DNA of 64,000 nucleotides, from NCBI GenBank assembly GCA_950022695.1, contig CATLLN010000002.1, forward strand, positions 248,001 through 312,000, given 5' to 3'. The translations under genes were made by a program, and so were the position numbers. Shown here in pieces: positions 16,592 through 25,647 of this stretch. The notes under the pieces were generated by a model. It ran no database searches, was not told where the DNA came from, and saw only the letters and a program-made list of their open reading frames with translations. Source of the stretch: an uncultured bacterium. GTDB lineage: Bacteria > Cyanobacteriota > Vampirovibrionia > Gastranaerophilales > Gastranaerophilaceae. Position 1 is the first letter of the stretch. The number at the start of each line of letters is the position of its first letter.

Positions 16592-17494
16592 CTATACCGC
16601 TGTTTCCTCAGGCTTGATTATCTTACGAAGAACCCCGCCGTGTTTTCTTAGTTCTAATCTTGCCTTGTCGGCATCTGTTTTCATTTTTATTATAATAATA
16701 GCTGTTTTAATTTCCCAGTCACATTTTAAAAGTGCTGCTAAAGCTTCGCTATGGGTAACTTCTGCGATTTGAGAAACAATTCTGATTGCGCGGTCTTTTA
16801 ATTTTTCATTAACCGCTTTTAAATCAATCATAAAGTTTTCATAGGTTTTTCCGATTTTAATCATCGCACCTGTTGATAACATATTTAAAATCATTTTCTG
16901 TGCAGTTCCGGCTTTTAATCGGCTTGATCCTGCGATAACTTCCGGACCTACTTCTGCACATATTACGTGCCCTGCATCTTGTGCTATAGCCCCGTGCGAA
17001 TTACAAGTTACAGCAATTGTTGCGGCACCGGCTTCATCAGCTTGTTCCAAAACACCAAGCAAATATTTCGGATTACCGCTTGCAGAAATAACTACACAAA
17101 CATCTTTATCTGTTAAAATTTTTGCATCTTCTTTTCCGGCAGAAAAACTATCTTCAGCACCTTCTACTGCGTTAAGTATTGCACCGTTTCCGCCTGCGAT
17201 AATTCCCTGAACCATTGAAGGTTCAACACTAAAAGTCGGAGGACACTCAGAAGCATCTAAAATTCCAAGCCTGCCTGATGTTCCTGCACCGAAATAAAAT
17301 AACCTTCCGCCTTTTAAAAACGCTTTTGCAATCATATCGATTGCAGATGCAATATTTGCGGCTTCATCACCGACAACTTTTGCAACTATCAAATCTTCTT
17401 CGTTCATTTTACGAACCATATCAATAGTTGATAAAAGATCGATATCCTTTGTATTTTCATTCCTGTACTCGGTAATTGCTTCTGTCATCTCCAA
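16592..17494 (-). CDS. murQ: N-acetylmuramic acid 6-phosphate etherase
   Basis: It cleaves the lactyl ether of MurNAc 6-phosphate to GlcNAc 6-phosphate and D-lactate in cell-wall recycling. The SIS-domain signature YFGAGTSGRLGILDASECPP (about 67-86) and the catalytic Glu region NAVEGAEDSF near 108 are present, with a UBA-like C-terminal helical part from about 225. The 300-residue length is typical. It implies reuse of wall fragments, consistent with the lytic transglycosylase at 10089. No anmK, nagA or murP partner is seen here. Confidence 0.95.
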   Translation of the reverse strand: MEMTEAITEYRNENTKDIDLLSTIDMVRKMNEEDLIVAKVVGDEAANIASAIDMIAKAFLKGGRLFYFGAGTSGRLGILDASECPPTFSVEPSMVQGIIAGGNGAILNAVEGAEDSFSAGKEDAKILTDKDVCVVISASGNPKYLLGVLEQADEAGAATIAVTCNSHGAIAQDAGHVICAEVGPEVIAGSSRLKAGTAQKMILNMLSTGAMIKIGKTYENFMIDLKAVNEKLKDRAIRIVSQIAEVTHSEALAALLKCDWEIKTAIIIIKMKTDADKARLELRKHGGVLRKIIKPEETAV

Positions 17495-17523
17495 CTCCTT
17501 TCCAAAACCTTATTAAGGTTTTA

Positions 17524-17988
17524 CTACACTAATTTAACGAGATTTGCCATTTCGATTGCAGCTTTAGCGGCATCAGAACCTTTATTACCGGCTTTTGTTC
17601 CGGCACGTTCGATTGCCTGTTCAATATTATCAGTTGTTAAGACACCAAAGATTACAGGAACACCTGTTTGAAGACTTACCTGTGCAACACCTTTTGAAAC
17701 TTCGGCACAAACATAATCATAATGAGATGTTGACCCTTTAATCACAGCACCAAGAGTGATTACTGCATTATACCTGCCTGATTTTGCGCATTTTTGAGCA
17801 ATTACAGGAATTTCAAAAGCTCCCGGAACTTTAACCACATCAATATTATCAGGATTAACACCGTGACGTTTTAGTTCATCTACAGCGCCATCCAATAATT
17901 TTGAACCGATAAAATCATTAAATCTTGCAATAATTATACAAAATTTATCATCAGTTGTTGTAGTTAATTGTCCTTCGAAAGTTTTCAT
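17524..17988 (-). CDS. ribH: 6,7-dimethyl-8-ribityllumazine synthase
   Basis: It is the penultimate enzyme of riboflavin synthesis, condensing 5-amino-6-ribitylaminouracil with dihydroxybutanone phosphate. The family segments are clear: [15 protein letters not shown] (19-33), [15 protein letters not shown] near 55, [14 protein letters not shown] near 82 and [11 protein letters not shown] near 110. The length is 154. Other rib genes are absent, so the pathway is scattered. SD AAGGAG lies 8-9 bases before the ATG. It probably heads ribH-murQ-gpsA-ricT and is separated from ccdA upstream by a terminator-like hairpin. Confidence 0.96.
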   Translation of the reverse strand: MKTFEGQLTTTTDDKFCIIIARFNDFIGSKLLDGAVDELKRHGVNPDNIDVVKVPGAFEIPVIAQKCAKSGRYNAVITLGAVIKGSTSHYDYVCAEVSKGVAQVSLQTGVPVIFGVLTTDNIEQAIERAGTKAGNKGSDAAKAAIEMANLVKLV

Positions 17989-18011
17989 TTATACCTGCTC
18001 CTTAAAAATAT

Positions 18012-18043
18012 CCTTCTATGCGTATATTTTACTATACAGAAGG
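18012..18043 (-). terminator. Terminator between ccdA and ribH
   Basis: On the minus strand, CCTTCTGTATA and TATACGCATAGAAGG form a bulged stem directly after the ccdA stop, followed by ATATTTTT. It would separate the ccdA unit from ribH. Confidence 0.6.
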
Positions 18044-18742
18044 TTATTTTACAAGGACAGAGCCGAAAATCTTATAAAAAATATATAAAGCAACAAGGAT
18101 TAACAAAACCCCGCTGACTTTCATAATGGCTTCGGAGACTTTATAGAAGTTTTCGTTTGCTTTAAGTTTTGAAGTCAAAAATCCTGCAATTACTAAAATC
18201 AATCCCTGCCCTATAGAAAACAGGAACAACATTACAACTGCCTGACTAATTTTTGCTGACATTGAAGCAAATGCCATAATACTTGCTAAGATAGGGGTTG
18301 AACAAGGTGTTCCGATAAGCGCAAATACAGCACCTAAAATTAAAGGATATAAAAAGTCGTTATTAACTTTATTTTGCGGAATTTCTTTAATAATAACAGG
18401 TAAATCAAAATCAATTACACCAAGAATCTTAAGCCCCATAATCATTACAACAGATGCTACAATCAAGGCAAAGTAAGGGTTTCCGACAAACATTTTGCCG
18501 GTAAATGCGCAAATTCCGCCAATAATTGCAAATACAAGCCCAGAACCGATTACAAATATAATCATTTGTAAAAGGGTTCTCATAGGTTTGGCATCCGAAT
18601 ACCCGCCGATATATCCGATAATTAACGGCAACATAGATAATGAGCAAGGAGAAATTGACGAAATTAAACCACCCAAAAATGATGCCAAAAATAAAATATA
18701 AATACTTGATTGGTTAGTGAACAGTTGTGTTAAATTTTCCAT
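18044..18742 (-). CDS. ccdA: CcdA/DsbD-type cytochrome c biogenesis membrane protein
   Basis: This six-helix membrane protein moves reducing equivalents from cytosolic thioredoxin across the inner membrane. The opening LASFLGGLISSISPCSLSMLP (about 18-38) carries the first redox Cys next to Pro, and GAVFALIGTPCSTPILASIMAF (about 137-158) the second. The 232-residue length is typical of CcdA. Its ATG overlaps the stop of the upstream thioredoxin-like gene by one base, so the two form a transmembrane dithiol relay with an extracytoplasmic thioredoxin-like acceptor. Confidence 0.88.
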   Translation of the reverse strand: MENLTQLFTNQSSIYILFLASFLGGLISSISPCSLSMLPLIIGYIGGYSDAKPMRTLLQMIIFVIGSGLVFAIIGGICAFTGKMFVGNPYFALIVASVVMIMGLKILGVIDFDLPVIIKEIPQNKVNNDFLYPLILGAVFALIGTPCSTPILASIMAFASMSAKISQAVVMLFLFSIGQGLILVIAGFLTSKLKANENFYKVSEAIMKVSGVLLILVALYIFYKIFGSVLVK

Positions 18743-19131
18743 TATTTAAGTCCTTTAATGCACTCATCCATTTCTTCTGCCGGTACAGCTCCTTCAATAC
18801 GTCTTGCTTGAGTTCCGTCAGAATTCAACATAATAACTGTTGGTACTAATGTTACATTATATTTTTTAATAAGTGCATTTTTCATATCATTACGGCTATC
18901 AACAACGATTTCGGTATAAACAATTTTATCACCGTATTTAGGCATAATTTCTTTAAAAACTTTTTCAACTTCTTTACATTCAAGACACATAGTTGAAGAA
19001 AATTTAATAATCTGAGGTTTTCCGCCCGCTTCAGCTATAACAGATGTATCACGATTAAATGTTAAACCGAAAAAAGCAAGTAACGGTAAAAATAATATAG
19101 CTAAAATTGTAATAAGTGATTTTTTGTTCAT
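18742..19131 (-). CDS. Membrane-anchored thioredoxin-like protein
   Basis: An N-terminal hydrophobic helix (residues 5-24) would export or anchor the protein. Residues 38-129 form a thioredoxin fold with the redox motif Cys49-Leu-Glu-Cys52 and the cis-Pro context VTLVPTVIML near 95. CLEC differs from the CGPC of thioredoxin, and ResA/TlpA or DsbD-gamma-type roles are possible. Its cotranscription with ccdA points to the periplasmic partner that CcdA reduces. SD AAGGAG lies before the ATG. Confidence 0.85.
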   Translation of the reverse strand: MNKKSLITILAILFLPLLAFFGLTFNRDTSVIAEAGGKPQIIKFSSTMCLECKEVEKVFKEIMPKYGDKIVYTEIVVDSRNDMKNALIKKYNVTLVPTVIMLNSDGTQARRIEGAVPAEEMDECIKGLK

Positions 19132-19294
19132 AAAAATACTCCTTCTTCTTTTAATACCATATTATTACAAACAAGCAAAATTTTTTGCAATACCCTATCG
19201 GACAATGATGATATAAGGTTTTACCCCCGATGGATGATTTCAAATGAACAAATTAATAGTTTAATCGTTATATATACGGATTATGAGGATTTTA

Positions 19295-20746
19295 ATGCAT
19301 AAATTTGCAAAAGCAATATTAAGTATAATTTTAGCTCTATCATTGAATTCACCGGTGTTTGCATTGGAAGATATTAAAGTTGAGCAGGGTTCAATCCTAT
19401 CTCTAAATGACTGTATAACTATAGCACTGAACAACAATCCGAATATTAAAAACGCCCAATATAATTACGGAATTTCAAAAGCTAATGTAAATATCGCACG
19501 TTCGGAATTCTTCCCGACAATAGGAATCGGAACAGGTTATAATCTGGGTAACACAAATACAAAATACTACACCCAAGGCACAAATACTTATAATGTTCAA
19601 GCCCAGTTAAACCAATTATTGTGGAATTTTGGCAGAACAAACGCAAATATTAAAATGCAAAAATTCTACCTGATTGCAGATCAATATTATTTTGACAACA
19701 CCGTCAGAGAAACTACTTTTAACGTTAAACAAAAGTATTATGAAGTTCTTGCTGCCCGCGCAACAGTTAAAATAAACGAAGCATATGTTGATATTAATGA
19801 ACGAAATTACTTAAGAACAAAAGCCTATTTTGACGAAGGAATTAAATCAAAAATCGACCTTGTAAACGCCGAAGTAACCCTGAGCGATTCTAAAATTACA
19901 CTAATACAATCCCAAAAAGCATACAAAAATTCTCTGGTAAACTTAAACAATGCAATGTATCTTGCAAATGCACCGGCTTATTCTATCGAAAGTACTGAAG
20001 AATTTAATATTCAGGATAATGTTGCGCCGGTAGACTTAACAAAAATAACAAAATCTTCAGAAATAAATGTTAACCATATTCCTGCAAATGTAGAAGATGC
20101 AAAACTTATCACATCGGTTGAAAAGCTTGAAGTTCTTACAGATTACAAGATGTCAGAATTTCCGTATTCGTTTGAAGAATGTATAAAAATGGCTTACAAA
20201 AACAGAGCTGATCTAAAAGCTTACAATTCAACTCTTGATGCTGTTAAAGAAAATCTTTTATTAACCAAAAGAAATTACTATCCAGAATTGTCAGCTACAG
20301 CAGGCTACGGATTTCGTGACACAAACCGCACAAACTCACTAACCCTTGGATTTAATATTTCAAGCTCAGTTAACATAATGAACCAAAAATCAAGAGTTGA
20401 TGCAGCTAAATTTCAGGTAAATATCGCCGAAAATTCACTAAACCAACTTAATCAAGATATATATTTTGAAGTTCAAAACGCTTACATAAATATGATTGAA
20501 CTTGAAAAACAAATTCCGCTTTTAGCGGTTAAAGTCCGCCAAACCTTAGAAAACTTTGAACTTGCCGAAGGCAGATACTATGTCGGTTTAGGGGATTATA
20601 TTCAATTGCAGGATGCAAAAGTAAACTACAACAATGCTCAATGTTCTTACATTGAAACAATCTATAAGTACAACGTAGCAAGAGCAAATTTAGAAAGTGT
20701 AATCTCACTTCCGCAAGAAGTTACCATAACCTTAGAAGGAAAATAA
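19295..20746 (+). CDS. tolC: TolC-family outer-membrane efflux protein
   Basis: It has an N-terminal signal peptide (about residues 1-24, ending SPVFA) and two homologous outer-membrane-efflux repeats. The first opens LSLNDCITIALNNNPNIKNAQ, and the second, from about residue 290, opens FSFEECIKMAYKNRADLKAY. Length is about 483, within the 420-500 of the family. The ATG at 19295 is preferred: GAGGA lies 6 bases before it, within the first codons of an alternative start 4 codons upstream. It leads the operon with the membrane-fusion and ABC genes and implies an outer membrane. Confidence 0.93.
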   Translation: MHKFAKAILSIILALSLNSPVFALEDIKVEQGSILSLNDCITIALNNNPNIKNAQYNYGISKANVNIARSEFFPTIGIGTGYNLGNTNTKYYTQGTNTYNVQAQLNQLLWNFGRTNANIKMQKFYLIADQYYFDNTVRETTFNVKQKYYEVLAARATVKINEAYVDINERNYLRTKAYFDEGIKSKIDLVNAEVTLSDSKITLIQSQKAYKNSLVNLNNAMYLANAPAYSIESTEEFNIQDNVAPVDLTKITKSSEINVNHIPANVEDAKLITSVEKLEVLTDYKMSEFPYSFEECIKMAYKNRADLKAYNSTLDAVKENLLLTKRNYYPELSATAGYGFRDTNRTNSLTLGFNISSSVNIMNQKSRVDAAKFQVNIAENSLNQLNQDIYFEVQNAYINMIELEKQIPLLAVKVRQTLENFELAEGRYYVGLGDYIQLQDAKVNYNNAQCSYIETIYKYNVARANLESVISLPQEVTITLEGK

Positions 20747-20747
20747 A

Positions 20748-21950
20748 ATGGATTTACAAGAAATCAAAACAAAATACTTAAAAAAACGCTTTATAATCCC
20801 CGGGGTAATTGTATTGGCATTAGGCGGAATTTGTGCAGCAAATTTCAACGCCAACAAAATTACTTACCAGACAGAAAAGCTCAAAAAATGTACAATCACA
20901 GATATAGTTGAAGCATCAGGTACAATTAACCCCGTAAACATTGTCAGCGTAGGTTCAACAGTATCAGGGCTTATGAAAGAAATCTATGTCGATTTTAACG
21001 CGGAAGTCAAAAAAGGTCAGATGCTGGCGCAAATCGACCCTGCAAACTTTCAGGCAGCAGTAGATCAAAATACAGCACAAATCAACAATGCACAGGCAAA
21101 TTTAGCAAAACTTAACGCCCAGCTTATAATGGCTGAAAAAACTTACAATCGTTACAAAAATCTTTATGCAAAAAACTTTATAGCCAGAAGCGAACTTGAT
21201 CAGGCAGAAAGCGACTACCTTGCCCAAAAAGCCGCAATAGGAGCTCAAAGAGCATCAATCGCTCAAGCACGCGCAAGCTACAACACTGCAATGACAAACC
21301 TCGGATATACAAAAATCATTGCACCTGTTGACGGAACAATAATATCACGTGATATTGACGTAGGTCAGCCGGTTGCAGCAAGCTTCCAGGCTCCTGAACT
21401 TTTCAAAATCGCACAAGACTTAACCAAAATGCAAATTGAAGTTAACGTTTCAGAAGCCGATATCGGAAGAGTAAAAGAAGGACAAGAAGTTGAATACAAT
21501 CTTGACGGATATCCGGACAGCACCTTTTATGGAAAAGTAACACAAGTACGACTTGATTCTACAACAACATCTAACGTTGTAACCTATACCGTAATTGTCA
21601 GCGTTAACAATGAAGACCTGAAACTTAAACCAGGAATGACCGCTAATGTTTCAATCATCACAAAGCGCAGTAATGACGTAATGTGCACACCAAGCATTGC
21701 ACTAAAATACACACCGGAAACAGACGGACAAAAATACCAAAACCGCGGAATTTGGATTCTTGATAACGGAAAGCCATTAAGAGTTGATATTAAAGAAGGC
21801 GCAAGTGATGACACAAACGTTGAAATAATTTCCAAAAAACTTAAACTCGGCGATGAAGTAATTATAAGTTCATCAAGCAAAAAATCACAAGCAAAAACAA
21901 TGAATACAGGTAAACGCCGTGGCGGACCTCCGGGAATGTTCAGGGGGTAA
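20748..21950 (+). CDS. macA: MacA-like periplasmic membrane-fusion protein
   Basis: This is an adaptor joining an inner-membrane ABC transporter to TolC. It has an N-terminal membrane anchor (about 15-33), a lipoyl half-motif (SVGSTVSGLMKEIYVDFNAEVKKGQ, about 66-90), an alpha-helical hairpin (about 105-185), the second lipoyl half TKIIAPVDGTIISRDIDVGQPV, and beta-barrel domains. The 400-residue length is typical. The tail is basic and Gly/Pro-rich (KRRGGPPGMFRG). It starts one base after the tolC stop. Confidence 0.92.
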   Translation: MDLQEIKTKYLKKRFIIPGVIVLALGGICAANFNANKITYQTEKLKKCTITDIVEASGTINPVNIVSVGSTVSGLMKEIYVDFNAEVKKGQMLAQIDPANFQAAVDQNTAQINNAQANLAKLNAQLIMAEKTYNRYKNLYAKNFIARSELDQAESDYLAQKAAIGAQRASIAQARASYNTAMTNLGYTKIIAPVDGTIISRDIDVGQPVAASFQAPELFKIAQDLTKMQIEVNVSEADIGRVKEGQEVEYNLDGYPDSTFYGKVTQVRLDSTTTSNVVTYTVIVSVNNEDLKLKPGMTANVSIITKRSNDVMCTPSIALKYTPETDGQKYQNRGIWILDNGKPLRVDIKEGASDDTNVEIISKKLKLGDEVIISSSSKKSQAKTMNTGKRRGGPPGMFRG

Positions 21951-21995
21951 GGGGTAAATGAACTACCAATTATTTCCAAGTCATTTCAATAGTTT
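21951..21995. repeat. Dispersed intergenic repeat, copy 2
   Basis: GGGGTAAATG, then ACCAATTATTTCCAAGTCAT and TTCAATAGTTT, match copies at 33484 and 25098. It sits inside the efflux operon between macA and the ATPase gene. It contains AAGGGG plus an ATG (21958) in frame with the ATPase gene, so it could supply an alternative start. Confidence 0.65.
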
Positions 21996-22011
21996 TAGGC
22001 ACAAAGAATAT

Positions 22012-22728
22012 ATGAACTTAATCGAAGTAAAAAATGCAATAAAAACATACCAAACCGGTGAAGATTCGTTTAACGCTTTAAACGATGTATCTTTAACGAT
22101 AAAAAAAGGTGAATTTACTGCGATTATGGGCACATCAGGTTCAGGGAAATCAACATTTATGAATATGCTCGGAACTCTTGACAAACCTACATCCGGAAGC
22201 TATTTCCTTGACGGAGAAGATATGTTGAATCTTGATAATAACCGTCTTGCAATGGTCAGATGTGAAAAAATCGGATTTATTTTTCAAGGATTTAACCTGA
22301 TTTCAAGAACATCCGCAATTGATAATGTATGCCTTCCAATGATTTATAAAGGTGTACCTGAAGAAGAAAGAATTGAGCGCGCCAGATGGGCGCTTAATAT
22401 TGTAGGACTAAAAAACCGGGAAGACCATATGCCAAACCAGATGTCAGGCGGGCAGCAGCAGCGTGTTGCAATCGCACGGGCTATAGTTAACGATGCACCA
22501 TTAATCTTAGCTGACGAACCGACCGGAAACTTAGACACAAAAACAAGTATTGAGGTGATGGAATTTTTTGTACGTCTCAATGAAGAAATGGGAAAAACAA
22601 TAGTACTTGTAACCCACGAACCTGATATTGCAGAGTATACAAAACGAATTGTAAAATTCAAAGACGGAAACATCGTTCTGGATGAAGCTAAAGAAAAATG
22701 GCTTGCACACCGCACAAGGGAGACATAA
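22012..22728 (+). CDS. macB: MacB/LolD-type ABC transporter ATPase
   Basis: This is the ATP-hydrolysing subunit of a MacAB-type exporter, encoded separately from the permease. It has Walker A GTSGSGKS (about residue 41), Q-loop FQGFN, signature MSGGQQQR near 145, Walker B LILADEPTG near 165, and H-loop VTHEPD near 199. From MNLIEV at 22012 it is 238 residues, the family length. No clear ribosome site precedes this ATG. An alternative ATG at 21958, within a dispersed repeat and preceded by AAGGGG, would add 18 residues not seen in the family. Which start is used is unsettled. Confidence 0.92.
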   Translation: MNLIEVKNAIKTYQTGEDSFNALNDVSLTIKKGEFTAIMGTSGSGKSTFMNMLGTLDKPTSGSYFLDGEDMLNLDNNRLAMVRCEKIGFIFQGFNLISRTSAIDNVCLPMIYKGVPEEERIERARWALNIVGLKNREDHMPNQMSGGQQQRVAIARAIVNDAPLILADEPTGNLDTKTSIEVMEFFVRLNEEMGKTIVLVTHEPDIAEYTKRIVKFKDGNIVLDEAKEKWLAHRTRET

Positions 22729-23958
22729 ATGCTCGATTTTAAATCAATATTAAAAATGGCAACAGTGTCATTAAAAATAAACAAAATGCGTTCAATTCTG
22801 ACAAGTTTAGGCATAATTATCGGAGTAAGCGCCGTGATTATAATGCTTGCAGTAGGCTCAGGCGCAAGCAAAAAAATTGCCAAAGATATGGAATCAATGG
22901 GAAGCAATCTGCTTATGATACGTTCAGCATCCGCAAAATCCGGCGGAGTAAGAATGGGTTCAGGAACCCGTCCGACATTAACAATGAAAGATGCCGAAGC
23001 CATTGAAGCCAAATGCCGAGGAATCTTAGCACTTGCTCCGTATTCATCCGAAGCAAAACAACTAACTTACGGAAATCAAAATTGGTCCACATCTGTTGGC
23101 GGAACTACAATGCCTTATTTTATGATAAGAAACTATGAAATTGAATCAGGCAGAGGTTTTTTACCTGAAGATAACAAAAACAGCACCAAAGTCACTATAA
23201 TCGGACAAACCGTATCAACAGAGCTTTTCGGCGATGTTGATCCGATAGGAAAAACAGTAAGAATCGGTAACGTACCATTCAAAGTTGTCGGACTTTTAAA
23301 GAAAAAAGGTTCAAGCGGAATGGGACAAGATCAGGATGATATGGTCTTTATACCTATTACAACAGCCCAAAGAAAAGTTTTTGGAACAAATTTTCCGGGA
23401 ACTGTAAATATGATTGCCGTAAAAGCCCAAAATGATGAAGTAATAAATATAGCTCAAGAAGATATAACAGAACTTTTACACCACCGTCATAACATTGGAA
23501 AAAATCAGGAAAATGATTTTGAAATCCGAAATCTTGCAGAAATGCAGGAAACAATAAAATCTGCAACAAAAACTATGTCACTTTTACTTGGTGCAATCGC
23601 AAGTGTTTCATTGATTGTCGGCGGAATCGGGATTATGAATATTATGTTAGTTTCTGTAACCGAAAGAACCAAAGAAATCGGGATTCGTATGGCAATAGGC
23701 GCAAAAGCTTCAGATATCAGAATACAGTTTTTGATAGAATCCTTCTTACTATCAATGATAGGCGGACTTATCGGTGTATTTATCGGAGTTTCTGGGGCAC
23801 TTTTAATGCAAAAGTTTGGCGGAATGAATGTTGCAATAACACTTGAATCCATTCTGCTTTCGATGGGATTTTCAGCCGCAATCGGAATAGGATTCGGATA
23901 CTATCCTGCATATAAAGCTTCTTTGCTTAACCCGATTGATGCCCTGCGTTATGAGTAA
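22729..23958 (+). CDS. MacB-type ABC transporter permease (FtsX family)
   Basis: This is the membrane subunit of the efflux system. A first helix near residue 20-40 (ILTSLGIIIGVSAVIIMLAVG) leads into a MacB_PCD periplasmic domain (about 45-245), then three helices of the FtsX domain (ASVSLIVGGIGIMNIMLVSVTERTKEIGIRMAIGA from about 290, followed by two more). The 409-residue length is typical. Its ATG directly follows the ATPase stop. The 3' end overlaps the convergent Fe-S gene by 10 bp. Confidence 0.93.
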   Translation: MLDFKSILKMATVSLKINKMRSILTSLGIIIGVSAVIIMLAVGSGASKKIAKDMESMGSNLLMIRSASAKSGGVRMGSGTRPTLTMKDAEAIEAKCRGILALAPYSSEAKQLTYGNQNWSTSVGGTTMPYFMIRNYEIESGRGFLPEDNKNSTKVTIIGQTVSTELFGDVDPIGKTVRIGNVPFKVVGLLKKKGSSGMGQDQDDMVFIPITTAQRKVFGTNFPGTVNMIAVKAQNDEVINIAQEDITELLHHRHNIGKNQENDFEIRNLAEMQETIKSATKTMSLLLGAIASVSLIVGGIGIMNIMLVSVTERTKEIGIRMAIGAKASDIRIQFLIESFLLSMIGGLIGVFIGVSGALLMQKFGGMNVAITLESILLSMGFSAAIGIGFGYYPAYKASLLNPIDALRYE

Positions 23959-25037
23959 GATTCAGCTTTAGCTAAAAATTCTAGAAGACTGACTATTTTC
24001 GTTTTCCCGCCTGTCAAAAACAGTCCCTGTTTTAAACCTAAAACACAAGCCGGACAAGTTGTAATAACATAATCTGCGCCGGTTTGAACAATATTTTTCG
24101 CCTTTTGTTTTGATAATTCCATTGATAATTTTCGGTTTTTAAGAGCAAAACTTCCGGAAAAACCACAGCAATCATCATAGTTTTCCATTTTTATATATTC
24201 TACATTTTCACAATTTGCCAAAATTTGTTCAAAAAAAGAATCATCAGCCAAATGACAAGGTTTATGAAACGTCACTTTAACAGGCTTTTTAAACCGAAAT
24301 TTCAGTCCCTTATCAGCAATCAATTCCCCCCAGTTAACAACATTTAATACATTTTCCCCGCAATCCAAAATTTTTGGATAATCGTGTAAAGTACTTTCAC
24401 AGCTTGCACAATCTGTAACAAGGTAATCATAGTCAATATCCAAGAGTTTTAAATTATGTTCAGCCGCCTGAATAAAGCGTTCCATATTACCTTCTGACAA
24501 AAACGGTATACCGCAGCAGTCAAAATCAGGTTCGATGATTTCAAAAGGTACGTTTTTAAATATTTTGTTCAAATAATTATCAGTTTGAGGGCAAATTTTA
24601 TTCACACAACCTTTAAAATAAACAACTTTTTGCACTGGTTTTTTATGAGATTTTTCGGGGCGAAACGGGGCAGAAACAAGCGCACCAAGCTGCAAAAACA
24701 ATCCAAAAACATACTTGCTTTCAAGAAAATTTATAAACTTACCCCATAAAGTATTTTTCATATATTCATATTTTGCAGTCGCCAAAATCTGACAAATATC
24801 AATACCGCTTGGGCAAAAAATCTTACACTTGCCGCACTTTAGACACATATCAATGTATTTGTTGATATTTTTTGAAAGCGTTAAATCACCTTTTGTAACC
24901 CCGTGAAGCATAATAAACTTGCCTTTACTTGCAACACAATCATTAGGGTTAAGTTTAAAAAGCGGACAAACAGACTCACAAAGCCCGCATTTTGAACATT
25001 TATTTAAATCGCTTTCAAAATCTTTTAAATACTTCAT
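23949..25037 (-). CDS. GlcF/HdrD-like iron-sulfur oxidoreductase subunit
   Basis: Two ferredoxin-type 4Fe-4S motifs lie at the N-terminus (CSKCGLCESVCPLFKLN near 15-31, and CLKCGKCKIFCPSGID near 65-80), and two CCG domains follow (DCCGIPFLSEGN near 172 and DDCCGFSGSF near 277). This is the layout of glycolate oxidase GlcF, lactate LutA-like and heterodisulfide reductase subunits, which pass electrons from a partner flavoprotein. At 362 residues it is shorter than GlcF (about 405). No GlcD-like FAD partner is adjacent, so substrate and electron acceptor are unknown. Confidence 0.82.
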   Translation of the reverse strand: MKYLKDFESDLNKCSKCGLCESVCPLFKLNPNDCVASKGKFIMLHGVTKGDLTLSKNINKYIDMCLKCGKCKIFCPSGIDICQILATAKYEYMKNTLWGKFINFLESKYVFGLFLQLGALVSAPFRPEKSHKKPVQKVVYFKGCVNKICPQTDNYLNKIFKNVPFEIIEPDFDCCGIPFLSEGNMERFIQAAEHNLKLLDIDYDYLVTDCASCESTLHDYPKILDCGENVLNVVNWGELIADKGLKFRFKKPVKVTFHKPCHLADDSFFEQILANCENVEYIKMENYDDCCGFSGSFALKNRKLSMELSKQKAKNIVQTGADYVITTCPACVLGLKQGLFLTGGKTKIVSLLEFLAKAESYS

Positions 25038-25097
25038 ACTAAGATTTTAGCACGAATAAACCAACTCCGGCATTGTCAACATTTACCCATGGTTTTG

Positions 25098-25142
25098 AAC
25101 AATGGAGATGACTTGAAAATAACCGGTAACAACATTTACCCC
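25098..25142 (-). repeat. Dispersed intergenic repeat, copy 3 (inverted)
   Basis: Read on the minus strand it begins GGGGTAAATGTTGTTACCGG, continues TTATTTTCAAGTCATCTCC, and is nearly identical to the first 40 bases of the copy at 33484. It lies in a non-coding gap (25038-25200) upstream of the Fe-S gene. Confidence 0.75.
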
Positions 25143-25200
25143 TTTACACCTACCAGCCTGTGCAATCAAAGATTGCTACACTGCATTCACATCTTACGCA

Positions 25201-25488
25201 CTAAAAGTGCATGTCAAAGCTAGGATTTCTGCCATTAATCTTTTCATCTTCCATACGCATAGCAGAACCTATTGTAAAATTCTGGGCATTTGTTCTGTTA
25301 ATCTCAAACGCCACATCACCATTAAATACACCTTCGTTTTCTTCTAAAAATTCAAACAACGGAGCAGCCGGAGCTTTCACAAGTTCTTCTAAAGTTTCCC
25401 CTGCCTGCTGTAATGTTCTTTCAGGAACTCTTACATTCATACCGAAAGGTTTATATGGTCTGTTAAACATGAAATTTGAATCTGACAT
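25201..25488 (-). CDS. Small unknown protein (95 aa) with KPFGMNVRV motif
   Basis: I do not recognise the family. KPFGMNVRV (residues 13-21) and the following helix (TLQQAGETLEELV) parallel SPNFGMALKI plus helix in the 184-residue protein at 7305, so the two may share an N-terminal module. The C-terminal half is a short mixed region. There is no signal peptide. AAGGG lies 9 bases before the ATG. It is divergent from the 71-residue gene at 25648, and the intergenic region between them carries a TGTAA direct repeat. Confidence 0.65.
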   Translation of the reverse strand: MSDSNFMFNRPYKPFGMNVRVPERTLQQAGETLEELVKAPAAPLFEFLEENEGVFNGDVAFEINRTNAQNFTIGSAMRMEDEKINGRNPSFDMHF

Positions 25489-25564
25489 AACTTTGCCCTT
25501 TTTTAACTAAGATTACTTATGTTATCGGCATTTTTTTTGAAAAATTTAGTATTTTAAGGATTTT

Positions 25565-25580
25565 TGTTAAAATTTGTAAA
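25565..25580 (+). promoter_or_regulatory. TGTAA direct-repeat box 2
   Basis: TGTTAAAATTTGTAAA has two TGT(T/A)AA units 10 bp apart, 83 bp before the gene at 25648. The first unit has one mismatch. See the box at 3641 for the full set. Confidence 0.4.
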
Positions 25581-25603
25581 CCTACATAGCAATTTTTCAC
25601 CAT

Positions 25604-25619
25604 CAAAATACTTTATATA
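25604..25619 (+). promoter_or_regulatory. Shared promoter-like core CAAAATACTTTATATA, copy 2
   Basis: This is identical over 16 bases to 3688-3703 and lies 28 bases before the ATG at 25648. Confidence 0.45.
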
Positions 25620-25647
25620 TATGTAAGGGAAATTTTTGGGGAATACT

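Noticed and set aside
19160-19294. Promoter or riboswitch before tolC
   Set aside because: The gap holds AT-rich DNA without a convincing -35/-10 pair or conserved RNA fold.
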